From contig BROE01000007.1 of the NCBI GenBank assembly GCA_036571765.1, positions 3,415,747 through 3,479,746 on the forward strand: a stretch of 64,000 nt of DNA, in the 5' to 3' direction. The notes below the pieces were generated by a model. That model was not told the DNA's origin. It made no database searches and worked only from the letters and a program-made list of their open reading frames with translations. The translations under genes and the position numbers were made by a program. This DNA is from Plecoglossus altivelis. Taxonomy: Eukaryota; Chordata; Actinopteri; Osmeriformes; Plecoglossidae. Below, piece after piece: positions 42,169-51,632 of this stretch. Numbering within the stretch: the first letter of the stretch is position 1; every line of letters starts with the position of its first letter.

Positions 42169-45100
42169 TTGGCAGTTCCAAATTCGGTACAACACGCTTC
42201 CTCGCTGCACAGTCTAGGGCACAGGCCAGGGCCATTTCATATCTCAAAAAACCGGTACAGATTTAGGATGAGGTTTACTGGCCTGTCACATATCGAGTCT
42301 GAGATCAAAGCTCGTTCGTTGTCACGCCCGGCTGACGACAGGCTCCACTAATAAACTTCTACTGTTATTATTCGCTACAGCGGTCCGGGAGTTGCAGCGG
42401 CTGCTGTAGAAATGTTGGAACATCTTGAAAGAAAGGTGTGGAACCGGGAGAGGTGAGAGTCAGTGTGGGAATCCCTCGTCTCTCACCTGCAGGGCAGATA
42501 AGGCGCCGCGGAGAGGATGTGACTCATTCGACCGCTAACCTTTGTTCTTTTAAAAGAATCTTCGCTGCTGGAGAGAAAAAGGAAGGCGTGTTCGCAGGTC
42601 ACCCTGGCGGTAAGTAGAACGGGTTTGCATAAGGTGTGTCCAGCTGGTACACCTGCCCACTGTGACTGATTTGGAGGAACCTCGAACTGTGAGCTCCCTG
42701 CTGTTCAGTCAAACACACTGGACACAGGCAGGTTAGTACACCTGCTGTTCATTCAAACACACTGCACACAGGCAGGGCCAAATGAGGCCTTCGTAAATTA
42801 ATTCCGTATTCAGTATTGCTTTGTACAAAGGACTGCCATTTGCTCAAATGTTGTTAAAGATGAGCGAGTGACAGAAACAAGTGTGACAGTCATTCATGGT
42901 AACAATTAATTAGCATCAACAGTAATATATACCGGGGATCTTTTAACCCTGACGCATTGTAATATCAGTTTAGCACAACAGTTCCAGGAAGAGAGGGAGG
43001 GAAAATAGAGAGAAGGAGGAAGGGATGGAGAGGGATGAATCAGTGTACAGGAGACATGGAATGTGATGTTTACGTGAATGTCGTTACACTATGTAAACCT
43101 CGAGCCCCTTTCCATTCCAAACACGCGTGTTCAGTCACAGGAAGTGATCCGCTAACGTTAGGAACCAGGCTGTTAGTCTACCACAGCTGCACACAGCCAC
43201 AAACGACCCCTGTCCAACACGCGCGTCATCCCGGCGCAAGATCTGACACGCCGTTTAACAGACATCGTCTCCCAAGGTGGAGGATAAGAGAGGAGGAGGA
43301 AGAGAGATGGGGAGATTCTCGGAGATGACCTTTTCGTTTCAGTAGGCGCCACGTCGACGGTCGACTGACCCATTTTAGAACCACCTGGAAGATTTCTTTC
43401 GGCTGCGCATCGAAAGGAACTGTGAAATTCAAACTCGTTTTCCTAGTGTATGCGTTTGCTTTTCATTTACTTTTCGATCCCCGTTCCGGATCTGGCTGCT
43501 AGCTACTTTGCATTCCAACGATCCTTTGGTCGTGCGTCCTGCAGATACCCTTTGCAAACTCATCTTTCTTCCTCCAACACCCGGAGCCCGAAACGAGAAC
43601 AAGCACATGGCCTCTCTATATCGACGCCAATCATCTACCTCAAAAGGTCTCGCCACGCGGAACTGCCATCCCCCCCAGTTGCGTGGTCGAAACAATTTCA
43701 AGGTGAAGCAAGACAACATCCTCTATTCGTCCTCTCTCGGTCCCTCCTTCTGTTCTCCTCTCTCCATTCTCCTGTCCTTTTCTCCAGTCTCGTCTGGGTC
43801 CTTTTCTTTGCCTCTTAACTGAGGAAAAAATGTACCCCAAGGGCTGCCGCTCTCGCACAAAAGACAAAGCGTTAAAAGGAACTGCAGCATATATAGAAAT
43901 GAGTCAGCCCATCCGTACACAATGGAGGGCCACCGTCCACATGGTAGCAGCAGCGTGAGGATTTTGTTCTTGATTAGCGCTGATCGAGCCAGTGTTTTGT
44001 TTGCTAGGCTCTGCTGCCTTGGGGCCTTGGGGAATGAACAGCCCTGAGACCAGGAGAACGCCTGACCGCGCGTTCGTCTGTAACTGGTGTGGTCGCACGA
44101 CACGCGCTGGGGGTGAGATTTTGATGGCCCCTGTCAACATTCCACACCCTCCCTCCCTCCTTCCCTCTCTCTCTCTCTTTTCTGCCCCTAGAATTCTTCA
44201 GCTCCTTCCTGTCCTCGAGGGAACTGTCATGTGAAGTCCATCATCACACACCTGACATGCTAACAGCGGAGGTGACAGGAACAAGGAGAGAGGTGTGGTG
44301 AGTGGGGGGGCAGTCAACGAATCCGAAGGTCGAATCAGGCTTAGCAAATCAGAGTGGGGCTACACGGCTCAGCGAATCAGATCAGAGAGCCTTTAAGGGG
44401 CCAACAGAACAGCTGAGCGGCAGACGACAATCGTCTTGCGGGGTCACCGCTCGGTCGCCAGATTTAAGAGGGGGCTGGGAGCAAATCAGAGCTGTGACAG
44501 AATAACTTGGGCAGATCTCTCTGGGGATCTCGTGGGTTCCTACTGTTACAGATCCACATTTCTCTTGCTTAGCTGATTATTTAACCCAAAGTGACGTTTC
44601 ACCAGAGCATAGCGTAGACACTTTAGAACAATGTATTTTGTAACACAAATGATGTTACAGCTACGTGTCTATGTAACTACAGTGTAGTTTGTACTGAAAG
44701 GCTTTACTGTGTATGAGAGGGTACCAATACTATCCAATGATTTAGGTATCAAAAAATGATACAGAAAACTTTTCTCAGTCATTTTAGCCCAGGACACTAT
44801 GAGGCAGAAATAACCCAGATGAATGTTTGGAATGCTGATGCAGCCTATAAGAAACAGCGAAGATTTCAAACAAACTGCTGATAAACGAATCAAGTCAATA
44901 CCAACACGGGAAAAAAACAAACAGACAACTGACTGAATACCAGCAACTTTCTGTAAAAACACAGTTCCAGAGTGAATCAATCACCCTAAGAGCAGCCCCC
45001 CCCCAACCTACCCCCCCACCCCCCTCCACCCCCTTCCACCCCATCTCATCCTGAATCCAATTTTCTGGGATTCTGAAATTGCATTAAACCCCGTAATGCA

Positions 45101-48100
45101 ATACACAGCTGATGGGAACGCGCCACCCGTTCAAAGAGAGGAGAAGACTGAAAGTGGTGGTAGAAGACTGAAAGTGGTGGTAGAAGGCCGAAAGTGAGTG
45201 CAGAAGACTGAAAGTGGTGGTTAGAAGGAGCGTGAATGTGGGTGGTAGAGACTGAAGTGGGTGGGTCCCTTAGAAGACTGAAAGTGGTGGTAGAAGACTG
45301 AAAGTGGTGGTAGAAGACTGAAAGTGGTGGTAGAAGACTGAAAGTGGTGGTAGAAGACTGAAAGTGGTGGTAGAAGACTGAAAGTGGTGGTAGAAGACTG
45401 AAAGTGGTGGTAGAAGACTGAAAGTGGTGGTAGAAGACTGAAAGGGGTGGTAGAAGACTGAAAGTGGTGGTAGAAGACTGAAAGGGGTGGTAGAAGACTG
45501 AAAGTGGTGGTAGAAGACTGAAAGTGGTGGTAGAAGACTGAAAGTGGTGGTAGAAGACTGAAAGTGGTGGTAGAAGACTGAAAGTGGTGGTAGAAGACTG
45601 AAAGTGGTGGTAGAAGACTGAAAGCGGTGGTAGAAGGCAGATCGCTGCCTCTATCGGGCGTCACGCCATCCCTCCTGTCCTCTCCCGGAGCGACAACAGG
45701 AAGGACCCCCCGGGCCCTCCTGCGGCGAGGGGGGGGGGGGGGCACATCCTGGATGTTACGTCTACGACGTCACGCGTTCTACTGTGACCGGGCGGCGAGG
45801 AACGGGGCTCGGGAGTCGAGGGGAATCTGAATCACGCCAACCGCGCAGAGCTGTAGGAGTAGATGGTGCTACAGATAAACAAGAGAAACGTTGCAAAACG
45901 TGTGTATATATTACTCTTTCTGGAAGAAGGAAATTGGCAGTGCGGCGCTTTCTTACGCAGGCACGGGGGCAGAGACGTAGACAGAGAAACAGAAATGGAG
46001 AGACAAAGATAATGTGTAGCAGAGAGCAGGAGAGACTGATAGGAAGAACAAGACGGTAAGAGAGAGAAAGGGTAGGGGGAGCGAAAAAGATAGAGAGGGA
46101 GAGAAACGGTGGGGGGGGGGGGAGAAGAGAGGGAGAGAAAGGGTGGGGGAGAGAGGAAAAGAGAGACCGAAAGGGGGAGGGATAGGCACACAAAAACAGA
46201 GTGGCGGAAGCAGGCCCCTCCTTTAAGCCGTTGTTATGAAAACCTCTGGGGCTGCAAAAGAAATGTTGGTGCTGAGCACCATCTGTTACCAGTTAGACCT
46301 GCACCCTCCCCACGACGTGAGCTAACTACACTGACCGGTCCCCTGCAAACTGGGACGACCCTCAGCCCGGGCCGCCCCAGTAAAGACGGCCTAGCCTGGC
46401 CCGCAGACACATTAAAGACGCCTTTGAATCTGCAGCAGATGTCAAAGCAGCCCAGCTGCAGCTACGTACCGAGTAGGACAGACCCGCTATCCAGCGCGTG
46501 TCAAGACTCAGGCAGAACCGGCTGCGCCGACGGACCCGAAGAATCGCATCTCTGGACAAGCCGACCGTCTCTGTTCCCTGATGGGCCGATGATCTCACAC
46601 TTTCATGGCTGGCGTTTTAAGGTTATCAATGGGGACAGTAAACTGTCAGGTCACAGTGTCGTTTATATACCCTGGTTGCGTAAGACTGTAACTGGGGAGG
46701 ATAAACAGATCCAGGGTCAGTTTGGGGGATTTCCTGATGGTTCAATGGCTCTAACAGTGGCGCCTGCACAGTGACTTGGCGAAATGCTGAACTACTGCAG
46801 GCAGTAGCCCATAAAATAAGGGGAAGTGCCAGCGGATATGTTTACCATGTCTGCTGCAAGTGTCTCGGTCTGTTGTGGAGAGCAGGTACTGGAGAGAGGG
46901 GGAGGAGGAGGAGGGGGAGACGGCTATATGCAGCGCGTTGGCAAATCATGATTCACCTTGGGGAAACATGAGTCACCTTGGCAGATTGCAGTGGGGATTT
47001 GGTTGTCTTGGAGCCCACTTGCGAATCATGGTACAGATTTGGGGATTGGAGGCACTATGCAATCTACCTCAATAGAGAGGGGGGTTAGTGTATGTGTGGG
47101 GGGGGGGGTTTGGAAGAAGCATGGGGCTGAAAGAGATACGGGGGTAAGAGAGTGCAAGGAAGAGGGGTAACAGAGAGAAGGAGGATGCAGAGAGAGAGAG
47201 AGATAGAGAGAGAGAGGGAGAGAGAGAGAGGGAGAAAAAGAGAGAGAGAGAGGCTGCTGTCACAGGGCAGATGGCTTAACCCAACACGTTGGCAAAGCCA
47301 AACCCGCTGCGATTGTGATCATGACGCCTGAACTGCAGTGTCATAACCACAGCCGTCTAATTCCTGTTTCTGTGTCTCTACAACGCGGACCTTACCGGGT
47401 GCTTGTTTGTGCCCACCGCAGGGTAACAGGTCTCCCTTTCATTGGCAGATCAGTACAATGCAAACTTTTGGGGGAGGGGGGGTTCAGGGAGTTTTAACTT
47501 CCTGGTTGGTGCATGGTCAGCGATTTGAATGGGAGAGAATTTTTTGCAAAAGAGGAAATAAGCTTATGTGGACACAATAAACCTCATCGCTTTTCTGATT
47601 CCCCAGCGACCACAAACATGTTTCAGAAATCATTATTTAGGTAAAGTCCGATGCAGGCTTGCATTTCATAATTGAGTGGTTTGTTGCAACTTCTTGAACA
47701 CGTCACACATAGAAATGGACTCCCCAAAGCCAACAGTGAATATGACCCTGGAATGCCATGAAAAGTCAAATATGTATTTCAGCTGTGGTTTATAAGGAGA
47801 AAAAAGTCCAATTAAACTGCATGTCCTTGTTTAACAGACGCTTTCATTAAAAGTGACGACCGAGAGGACGGGGTTAAACCTGTGACTTCTTAATCAGCCA
47901 ATCAAATGCACTTCCACTAAGCTGGAATGGAAAAAGGAATTGTGACTTTAATATGCTAGGCAATGTCAGATGATTTTCACTTCTTGGAAAAGTGCATGTC
48001 AGTTTCCTTGTGAATTTAGCTGTTGTTTAAAACGAAAGATTCCATCTTTTGAACTGCTTTTCTTTTGCTTTTCTCTCATTTGGTGAAAATAGCTAAGCTG

Positions 48101-50409
48101 TTGTTATAGTTACATAGTTACACCGTGTCCAGCGTTGGAGACCTTATAATCCTTTTTAGCCCAGGAGTTTAAAACCACCTTGGTCTCCTTCTAAATTAGG
48201 CCACAAACCCCCTACTACTGCATAGACCTTCTGATCACTCCCCCTCTCTCAGACACACACACTCTGTCACACACACTCGCTCGCACACTCTCCTCTCATA
48301 GATTGTATTTCTCTACTCGCACGCCCGGTTTCTCAGTATAGATGTCCTTCTCCCTCTCCGTCCCTCCCTCTGTCCCTCCCTTCCTCTTTTAGACATGCAC
48401 ACACACACACACACACACACATACACACATACACACATACACACACACTTCCATTCCCAGAGTTGTTTTTTCTCTAATTCTGACTCTTAGCTGTTGCTCG
48501 GTCCTCCACTTCTCTTCCACAGAAGAAGTGTCGAGTGACGGACTGGATAGAAGAGACACTTTCTGTATCCTTGCGCCACCTGACCCATTTTCTAATCTCG
48601 CTTTCTGAGTCTTCCCTCCCTCGTTCCATCTGTTTCCATTTTTGACATATCTCTCCATCCCTCTGCCTTGCTTTGTCAATCACTTTATGTATCCCTCCAT
48701 CTCTTCATCCATCTCTCCATCCATCTATCCCTGCATCCTTCCCTTCATCCATCCCTCCATCGCTCCAGCCATCCATCCTCCTTGTTCCCTGTTTTTTCTT
48801 CTTTGACGAGAGTATTATACTGGTGACAAATGATCAAAAACGATCAATCTTGGTTTCATGACAGATGACTTAAATCAACTATTTATTATGTATTTCAATG
48901 CAGATCTATAAATAGGTCAAACCAGTCTGTAAACTGACTACCCATCAATATAGAATTCAATATTTATATAATTTAATAGCCTACCCTGTGCAGAATTGAT
49001 CTGAACTGTGCCTCACATAATACAATGGTATATAGTACAACTACATATTTTATAGCAGCATTGAAGGATAACAGATATCATCTAAAAGCCCAAATGCCTA
49101 CCATCCAGGTGTAGTGATTACCCCTGCTGTCTAGACAGAAGCAGCACTCATCAACACACACCTGTGTGACATTGTCTATCTGTGGCCTCTCCCAAGTAAA
49201 GGGTTACCCCCAGGGAAGATGCTAAAGAGCAGCTGTTAACTCGCGATGCGATCCCTTGACTAGCATAGTATAGCTGCCTGCATATCACCTAACAGGTGAG
49301 CCGGTCCCCTTAGGACAGGGAGTCTGGACACAACGCTAAACACGTCAGAGATGGCGAGAGCAAGAGGCCATGACCTAGTTTCCATCAGGAGTTACGCCAG
49401 AAACCCCGCAGTTCGTCACCCCAAAAAACGTGTCCACGACAGAAAGCATTGAGGTTCCCTCGAGTGGAAAGTCTGCAAACAACGCAGGTCTGGTATATAA
49501 AGATAAAGACCAGGGGGCTCCCGGTGTGTGGTTCTATTGCCTAAGCTACCGCTGGCCCCTTGCAGTTCTGAGGGATTATAACCATTTGAAGTATGAGTGG
49601 CGGGAAGCACGCAAGCTTGAGGTCTTCACCTCGAGAAACTCGTAAACAACCAAAAAAGTGAGATCAGGTGCCGGCTTAACGCTTAAGTCAACAGGCCGGT
49701 ACAATTTCAAGTCGGTTAGGACTACCCATGCGCTGGACACTGAAAAGGTCAAATGAGACGGGTAAGGTCTCACGTGAGGATTAACGGCTTAGGGTGATAG
49801 GAGGATATGCTGCTCAGCATTGTGTCCTCCACACAGGGACTGTTGCAGTGTTGCTGTCAAGTGATAACGTTGTTGCCTAACCTACTCTTACGTGTTCTAA
49901 ACTGTGGGCCTAGGCTATAGCTTACTCTGCTAAGGTTGTAACTTTCTAAAAAGAAAAAAAAGAAGAAAAAATGCTGCTCAAGCCTGTTTCTCGTTGCCGC
50001 GCCTAAAGTTACGCTATTCTGGAATGTTGAACCTTTCTGCCATTGAAGAATATCAAAGATGAAAAACATGCTTCCGCCTGTATTCTAAGACACCCGCGTA
50101 GTAGCCTACTTTTATCTCATCGCCAATATGTTGAAGCGCGTTTGTCCCTTGATAACTGGCTTGCGATAACACAACCATAATCATAAAGACCATCAAGCGT
50201 TGCTGGGAACAGACAAATAAACACAACACGAGTCGAAGCCAGCTCAATACGTCTAGGACCAGAAATGATAAAGGCAGAGCCTTGTGTAACTAGGCTTGTG
50301 TCGCTGATTTTTTTTAGAAGCTTGTGAAACACACGAGACGCAACGGCGACCGAAACTAACAACCAATACTCACCCAGAAAGGGAATTGCGGTCCGCATAA
50401 ACGCTCCAT
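12615..50409 (-). CDS. abcc3: ABCC3 / MRP3, multidrug resistance-associated ABC exporter
   Basis: Coding exons in transcript order: 50374-50409, 37552-37728, 36946-37071, 36247-36384, 34633-34758, 34112-34173, 33291-33428, 31295-31459, 29751-29928, 29368-29529, 28933-29025, 26945-27148, 26276-26422, 25659-25746, 25099-25165, 24285-24411, 23822-23998, 23299-23466, 22546-22729, 20834-20939, 20506-20662, 20151-20358, 19276-19586 (or 17890-18203), 15945-16144, 15574-15700, 15206-15307, 14485-14631, 14113-14271, 13846-14012, 13487-13681, 12615-12726. All junctions are GT-AG and phases agree; total 1,517 codons plus TAG, 31 exons as in human (about 1,527 aa). Architecture: TMD0 (exons 1-5), L0 linker, TMD1, NBD1, linker, TMD2, NBD2. 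The C-terminus RGIFYGMAKDAGLAQ and linker LSNHTDMVDNEP resemble MRP3 more than MRP1. Known role: ATP-driven basolateral efflux of glucuronides and bile salts in liver and gut. ABCC1 is the main alternative; synteny argues against it. Confidence 0.95.
12792..13515 (-). repeat. Minisatellite made from the abcc3 exon-30/intron-30 junction
   Basis: The unit is the last 32 or so coding bases of exon 30 (encoding HRLNTIMDYTR), its 5' splice site (CTAG/GTACCT on the minus strand) and a variable TG tract. The GAGGTACC landmark (plus strand) starts at 12,792, 12,830, 12,884, 12,922, 12,960, 13,010, 13,060, 13,108, 13,150, 13,216, 13,298, 13,344, 13,394 and 13,480. The last is the genuine exon end; the other 13 lie in intron 30. 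Spacing varies from 38 to 86 bp through the length of the TG tract. Confidence 0.95.
16145..17889. other. abcc3 intron between exon 24 and exon 23a
   Basis: About 1.7 kb of largely unique, AT-rich sequence without long simple repeats, which is unusual among the introns of this gene. I see no extra exon of the exon-23 type in it. It could hold splicing control elements for the downstream exon pair, but no specific motif can be supported by eye. Confidence 0.45.
17890..18203 (-). CDS. abcc3: abcc3 alternative exon 23a (TMD2 segment, diverged duplicate)
   Basis: A 314-nt open exon with acceptor CCCTTTCCCAG and donor CAG/GTAAAT. It needs one base from exon 22 to complete a Gly codon and ends on a complete Gln codon, exactly as exon 23b does. 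It encodes a transmembrane stretch, the cytoplasmic loop containing APQAFFESTPTGRLLNRF, and two further hydrophobic stretches ending FYWWVQ. From the PQ motif to the end it aligns without gaps with 23b over 69 residues; I count 27 identities. It lies downstream (in transcript order) of 23b. Other exons of abcc3 are not duplicated, so it is not a second gene copy. Confidence 0.85.
18847..18932 (+). repeat. (GT)n microsatellite
   Basis: A nearly uninterrupted GT tract of about 80 bp lies in the intron separating the two exon-23 versions. Neighbouring simple sequence is a (CT)n at about 18,267-18,298. The rest of 18,204-19,275 is unique and shows no exon. Confidence 0.95.
19276..19586 (-). CDS. 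abcc3: abcc3 exon 23b (TMD2 segment, human-like version)
   Basis: A 311-nt exon, acceptor CTCGCAG and donor CAG/GTACAG. It encodes a transmembrane stretch, the loop TPQSFFDTTPLGRVINRF with SKDIFVIDEALP, and hydrophobic segments ending YIFVQ. In remembered human MRP3 the matching stretch reads similarly (SPQSFFDTTPSGR...SKDIYVVDE), so this is taken as the ancestral-type exon. It covers about residues 1,012-1,115: TM13, the cytoplasmic loop that should include a coupling helix, TM14 and the start of TM15 (MRP1 numbering, inferred). Confidence 0.92.
19658..19731 (+). repeat. (GA)n microsatellite
   Basis: A GA tract of about 70 bp lies just upstream of exon 23b in transcript order, within intron 22. 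The remainder of intron 22 (19,732-20,150) is unique and without an exon. Confidence 0.9.
21139..22545 (+). repeat. 1.4-kb CA/TATAGCCCC VNTR with higher-order copies
   Basis: This fills most of abcc3 intron 19. Units of roughly 25-40 bp consist of a CA run followed by TTATAGCCCC(C/T)CTC. Longer blocks recur: the CAACAACC-starting block near 21,165 is seen again near 21,500 and 22,111, and the CATCATACTCCCCTC block near 21,275 recurs near 21,890 and 22,220. The copy at about 21,480-21,880 carries many small indels compared with its sisters. The array reaches the splice donor of exon 19 at 22,545. Confidence 0.9.
22546..25165 (-). CDS. abcc3: abcc3 exons 15-19: first nucleotide-binding domain
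   Basis: Exons 25099-25165, 24285-24411, 23822-23998, 23299-23466 and 22546-22729 encode about residues 614-854. Walker A is GHVGCGKSS (about 651-659); I recall Pro or Gln at the second position in MRP3 and MRP1, so His is slightly unusual. The Q-loop lies in YVPQQAWIQN, signature LSGGQ at about 741-745, and Walker B YLLDDP with Asp rather than Glu after the Walker B Asp. That Asp is normal for NBD1 of ABCC proteins and makes this the slow, non-catalytic ATP site. The exon ends with an acidic tail leading into the linker encoded by exons 20-21. Confidence 0.95.
24427..25070 (+). repeat. 42-bp VNTR interrupted by a SINE
   Basis: Seven units of 42 bp begin at about 24,427, 24,469, 24,511, 24,553, 24,595, 24,637 and 24,679, each with the frame CATTCACTCATTCATAAGG and CTAGAGAAACGC. 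The array is cut at about 24,727 by a SINE-like sequence and resumes at about 24,948 with two to three more diverged units to about 25,070. It lies in abcc3 intron 15. Confidence 0.9.
24731..24947 (+). mobile_element. Teleost SINE body
   Basis: The text GCCCTTGAGCAAGGCACC, then TGCCCACTGCTCTGGGTGT and TTGGATGGGTTAAATGCAG, ending near AGTATGGGTAACCATACTTG, matches from memory a SINE body dispersed widely in fish genomes. I cannot assign the family name with certainty. It is inserted within the 42-bp VNTR. Confidence 0.75.
25860..26268 (+). repeat. GA-rich minisatellite in abcc3 intron 13
   Basis: About 400 bp of purine-only sequence with irregular units around AGGAGGGAAAGGGATGAGAG, repeated more than ten times. 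It abuts the splice donor of exon 13 at 26,275. Confidence 0.85.
27191..27977 (+). repeat. Identical 126-bp sequence on both sides of an assembly gap
   Basis: Positions 27,191-27,316 and 27,852-27,977 are identical base for base, including the length of a GA microsatellite, at an offset of 661 bp. The first ends exactly at the gap; the second begins after a 33-G run that follows the gap. This is the pattern of overlapping contig ends that were not merged. It falls in abcc3 intron 11 and costs no coding sequence. Confidence 0.85.
27317..27809. other. Assembly gap (493 N)
   Basis: A run of 493 undetermined bases. The size may be an estimate, since the duplicated flanks suggest that the true gap is zero or negative. 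Confidence 1.
27980..28090 (+). repeat. Dispersed repeat, copy 1
   Basis: Begins GCGAGTACAACAAAGGATAA immediately after a GA tract, passes through ATTATCTAACAAAA and ends AGTTGACTTACAGGACTAA. A clearly similar sequence in the same orientation, also following a GA-rich tract, is at 51,530-51,632. Not assigned to a family. Confidence 0.7.
28655..28912 (+). repeat. 20-bp G-rich minisatellite next to abcc3 exon 11
   Basis: About 12-13 units of TGTGTGCATGTTTGGGGTTG-type sequence, with variants such as TACG and TTTGTG in place of TGCA. It ends about 20 bp from the splice donor of exon 11 at 28,932. Regular GGGG blocks make a G-quadruplex possible. The remainder of intron 10-11 DNA (28,091-28,654) includes a CA-rich tract at about 28,176-28,266 and otherwise unique sequence. 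Confidence 0.9.
29929..31294. other. abcc3 intron 8
   Basis: Contains a GA-rich tract (29,935-30,075), unique sequence, a possible decayed tRNA-derived SINE head at 30,683-30,745 on the plus strand (TAGCTCACCTGATGAG as A box, GGTTCGAGTC as B box, with shortened spacing), and a long CTGT/TCTC tract at about 30,750-31,085. No extra exon is recognised. Confidence 0.55.
31460..33290. other. abcc3 intron 7
   Basis: Largely unique sequence with a TG tract near 31,921-31,967 and a G-rich block of GGGGTGTGGGGAGA-type units at about 32,320-32,575. The open frames in it are low-complexity Gly/Pro products. No exon or RNA gene recognised. Confidence 0.55.
34379..34403 (+). repeat. 25-bp poly-C run
   Basis: An uninterrupted C homopolymer in abcc3 intron 5, following a CT tract. 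Length in the assembly may be unreliable. Intron 5 also carries CA-rich DNA at about 34,560-34,612. Confidence 0.9.
34759..36246. other. abcc3 intron 4
   Basis: Holds CA-rich sequence at 34,800-35,140, a CTGC tetranucleotide run at about 35,515-35,550 and a long GA-rich block at about 35,900-36,225. Around 35,335-35,460 a sequence including AAATCAAATC and TTGTAAAGCCCTTTAG resembles a common fish interspersed repeat, but the match is partial. No exon seen. Confidence 0.5.
38872..38960 (-). mobile_element. Decayed tRNA-derived SINE head
   Basis: The minus strand reads CCGCTCAGCGGTAAAAAC, close to an A box, then about 35 nt later CCCAGTTCAAATCC, close to a B box. The order and approximate spacing fit a tRNA-derived pol III promoter. 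The remainder of the element is not recognisable. Confidence 0.45.
40075..40290 (+). repeat. GA-rich VNTR
   Basis: Several units of about 27 bp, GAGGGAGACAGGGAGAGAGA followed by a short variable part, pass into GGAGACAAGGAGACAA repeats. Purine-only strand. Confidence 0.85.
40615..40890 (+). repeat. 18-20-bp VNTR, CACTAGGCATGAAACACACA type
   Basis: About 14-15 units alternate between GGCATGAAACACACACTA and GGCATTAAAACACACACTA forms, with a few GCCATG and TAGTCATG variants. No coding potential. Confidence 0.9.
41823..42166 (+). repeat. 344-bp pure pyrimidine tract
   Basis: C/T only or almost only, built of CTCT, CCTC and TTCT steps including a run of CCCT units. It produces mirror-image Ser/Leu and Arg/Glu open frames. 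Long polypurine-polypyrimidine DNA of this kind can form triplex (H-DNA). Confidence 0.95.
45139..45640 (+). repeat. 20-bp VNTR, AGACTGAAAGTGGTGGTAGA unit
   Basis: About 25 units. From 45,272 onward units are nearly identical, with GGGG and GCGG point variants. Units between about 45,180 and 45,270 are more diverged and include indels. Because the unit is 20 bp, three units make a 60-bp frame-preserving period, which explains the 174-residue open frame on the minus strand. Confidence 0.95.
47826..47895 (-). mobile_element. Possible SINE fragment
   Basis: The plus strand reads TTAACAGACGCTTTCATTAA, then AAAGTGACGACC, then GGGGTTAAACCTGTGAC. This resembles a decayed form of a common fish SINE (remembered as TTTAGCAGACGCTTTTATCC followed by an inverted B box). 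Short and degenerate. Confidence 0.3.
50374..50409 (-). CDS. abcc3: abcc3 exon 1 (translation start)
   Basis: Encodes MERLCGPQFPFW, then a strong donor TGG/GTGAGT. It is collinear with remembered human MRP3 (MDALCGS...KFW), and the phase-0 junction to exon 2 gives FW-EANQTLHTDSPDL. The ATG context on the minus strand, GTGGCGATGG, is a good initiation context. Too short to be found by open-frame length; identified from splice phase and sequence. Confidence 0.85.
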
Positions 50410-51232
50410 CGCCACCGGCCTTCAGGAAATCAAGTGAGCGACCTCTTCCTGACTCTGACAGGTCTCTCTTTCCTTCCCCTTTCGTTCTTTTGTTCAGAGC
50501 TTGCAGTTACTTTAGATTCTCACACACTCACTCATTCGCCGTACTCATTCGAGTGGAGCTGCGCGAAGTCCTATCGCTGAAGTGGAGGCACTTTATGCTG
50601 GGAGACTCGGCTGGCTCCGCTCCCTATACTGTACCCGCCCCTCTCTGTGCCTACACATTTGAAAAAGCTCACAGTCGACTGCTGTTAACAATAGAGAAGG
50701 AAAAGTCATAAGGACGCTATCATGATGAAAGGCGTAACCCGTACAGCCCGTAGTCCCGCCTTCACAAACATGCACACCCTCACCGACGCAATGACTGAGC
50801 AAGTATAGCATGACTTTGGGATATTTAAATTGAACGTGTTTCAAGGGAGCCCATCATTTTCTTCACATTGTCACAGCCACAGCCACCACTGAAATAAAAC
50901 AGAGTAGCATTTTGTGCATCAAAATGTGAATAGCTGTCCCTTTAAAAGTAACCTAATGCTAGAATATAACGAATCGAATACATTCGAATCCCTTATTAAG
51001 AGAAGTGGTAGTTCCAACTTGTTCGTAGTTTCAAGGAGTCGACGGAATAAACAGCAACAACTGGAAAATCCATGAAACCATTGACATCCAGGGACCACCA
51101 TAGTTGTGACGGAGTCCCAGAGCACCCACTGTCAGGCCTCCCTGCTGTTTCAGCGTCTATGTCTTCAGACGGTTCTCACCAGGAGTCCTTCCAGTGTGGG
51201 GGCCACCAGTATGGGGTTGAAAAGTGGGCGCT

Positions 51233-51233
<1 letters not shown>

Positions 51234-51267
<34 letters not shown>
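51234..51267 (+). repeat. 34-bp poly-C run
   Basis: An uninterrupted C homopolymer followed by CCCCCTA steps. Exact length is likely unreliable in a draft assembly. Confidence 0.9.
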
Positions 51268-51529
51268 TACCCCCCTACCCCCCACCCCCCGGGCTGGAAC
51301 CCCGACCTGACCGAGACCACGCTGAAGCTTAAAGGTCAACCCTGGCCACTCTGCCTTGCCCAACATGTAAGATCACAAGCAAAGTTAAAACGACTGGCCT
51401 GATCGTATAACCTTCTGGTGTCCGCAGTAAAGTCCTGTCGGATGACATTCTGCAGTTCGTAACAACTCCTGAGGACATGTTTAGGACAGACGTGTCGTGT
51501 ATGTGTGTGTGATAGAGAGGGGGAGATAT

Positions 51530-51632
51530 AGAGAGAGTACAACAAATGATAACAGACGATTGTTTAATTCAATTATTTGAATGAGAATTATCTAACAAAA
51601 AAGATTATCAGTTGACTTACAGGACTAATCTA
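51530..51632 (+). repeat. Dispersed repeat, copy 2
   Basis: AGAGTACAACAAATGATAAC, then GAATTATCTAACAAAA and CAGTTGACTTACAGGACTAA. It matches the sequence at 27,980-28,090 across its length with scattered substitutions and one A-run length difference, in the same orientation and again preceded by GA-rich DNA. Confidence 0.7.

Larger units (their letters stand above)
37729..50373. other. abcc3 intron 1 (12.6 kb)
   Basis: The longest gene-free stretch. It contains GA-rich DNA (38,115-38,160, 38,275-38,520, 46,000-46,190, 47,180-47,255), CACACCCC repeats (39,430-39,475), several VNTRs listed separately, a 344-bp pyrimidine tract, CA/AT microsatellites (48,395-48,447) and CATC-type repeats (48,660-48,780). 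The parts 42,200-45,000 and 47,300-50,300 are mainly unique. No coding exon, tRNA or rRNA is visible; regulatory elements are likely in so long a first intron but cannot be identified by eye. Confidence 0.6.

Noticed and set aside
45221..45745. A 174-codon minus-strand open frame with a repeated Phe-Ser-Leu-Leu-Pro motif
   Set aside because: It is the translation of a 20-bp VNTR with a 60-bp period; no start context, splice site or homologue is recognised.
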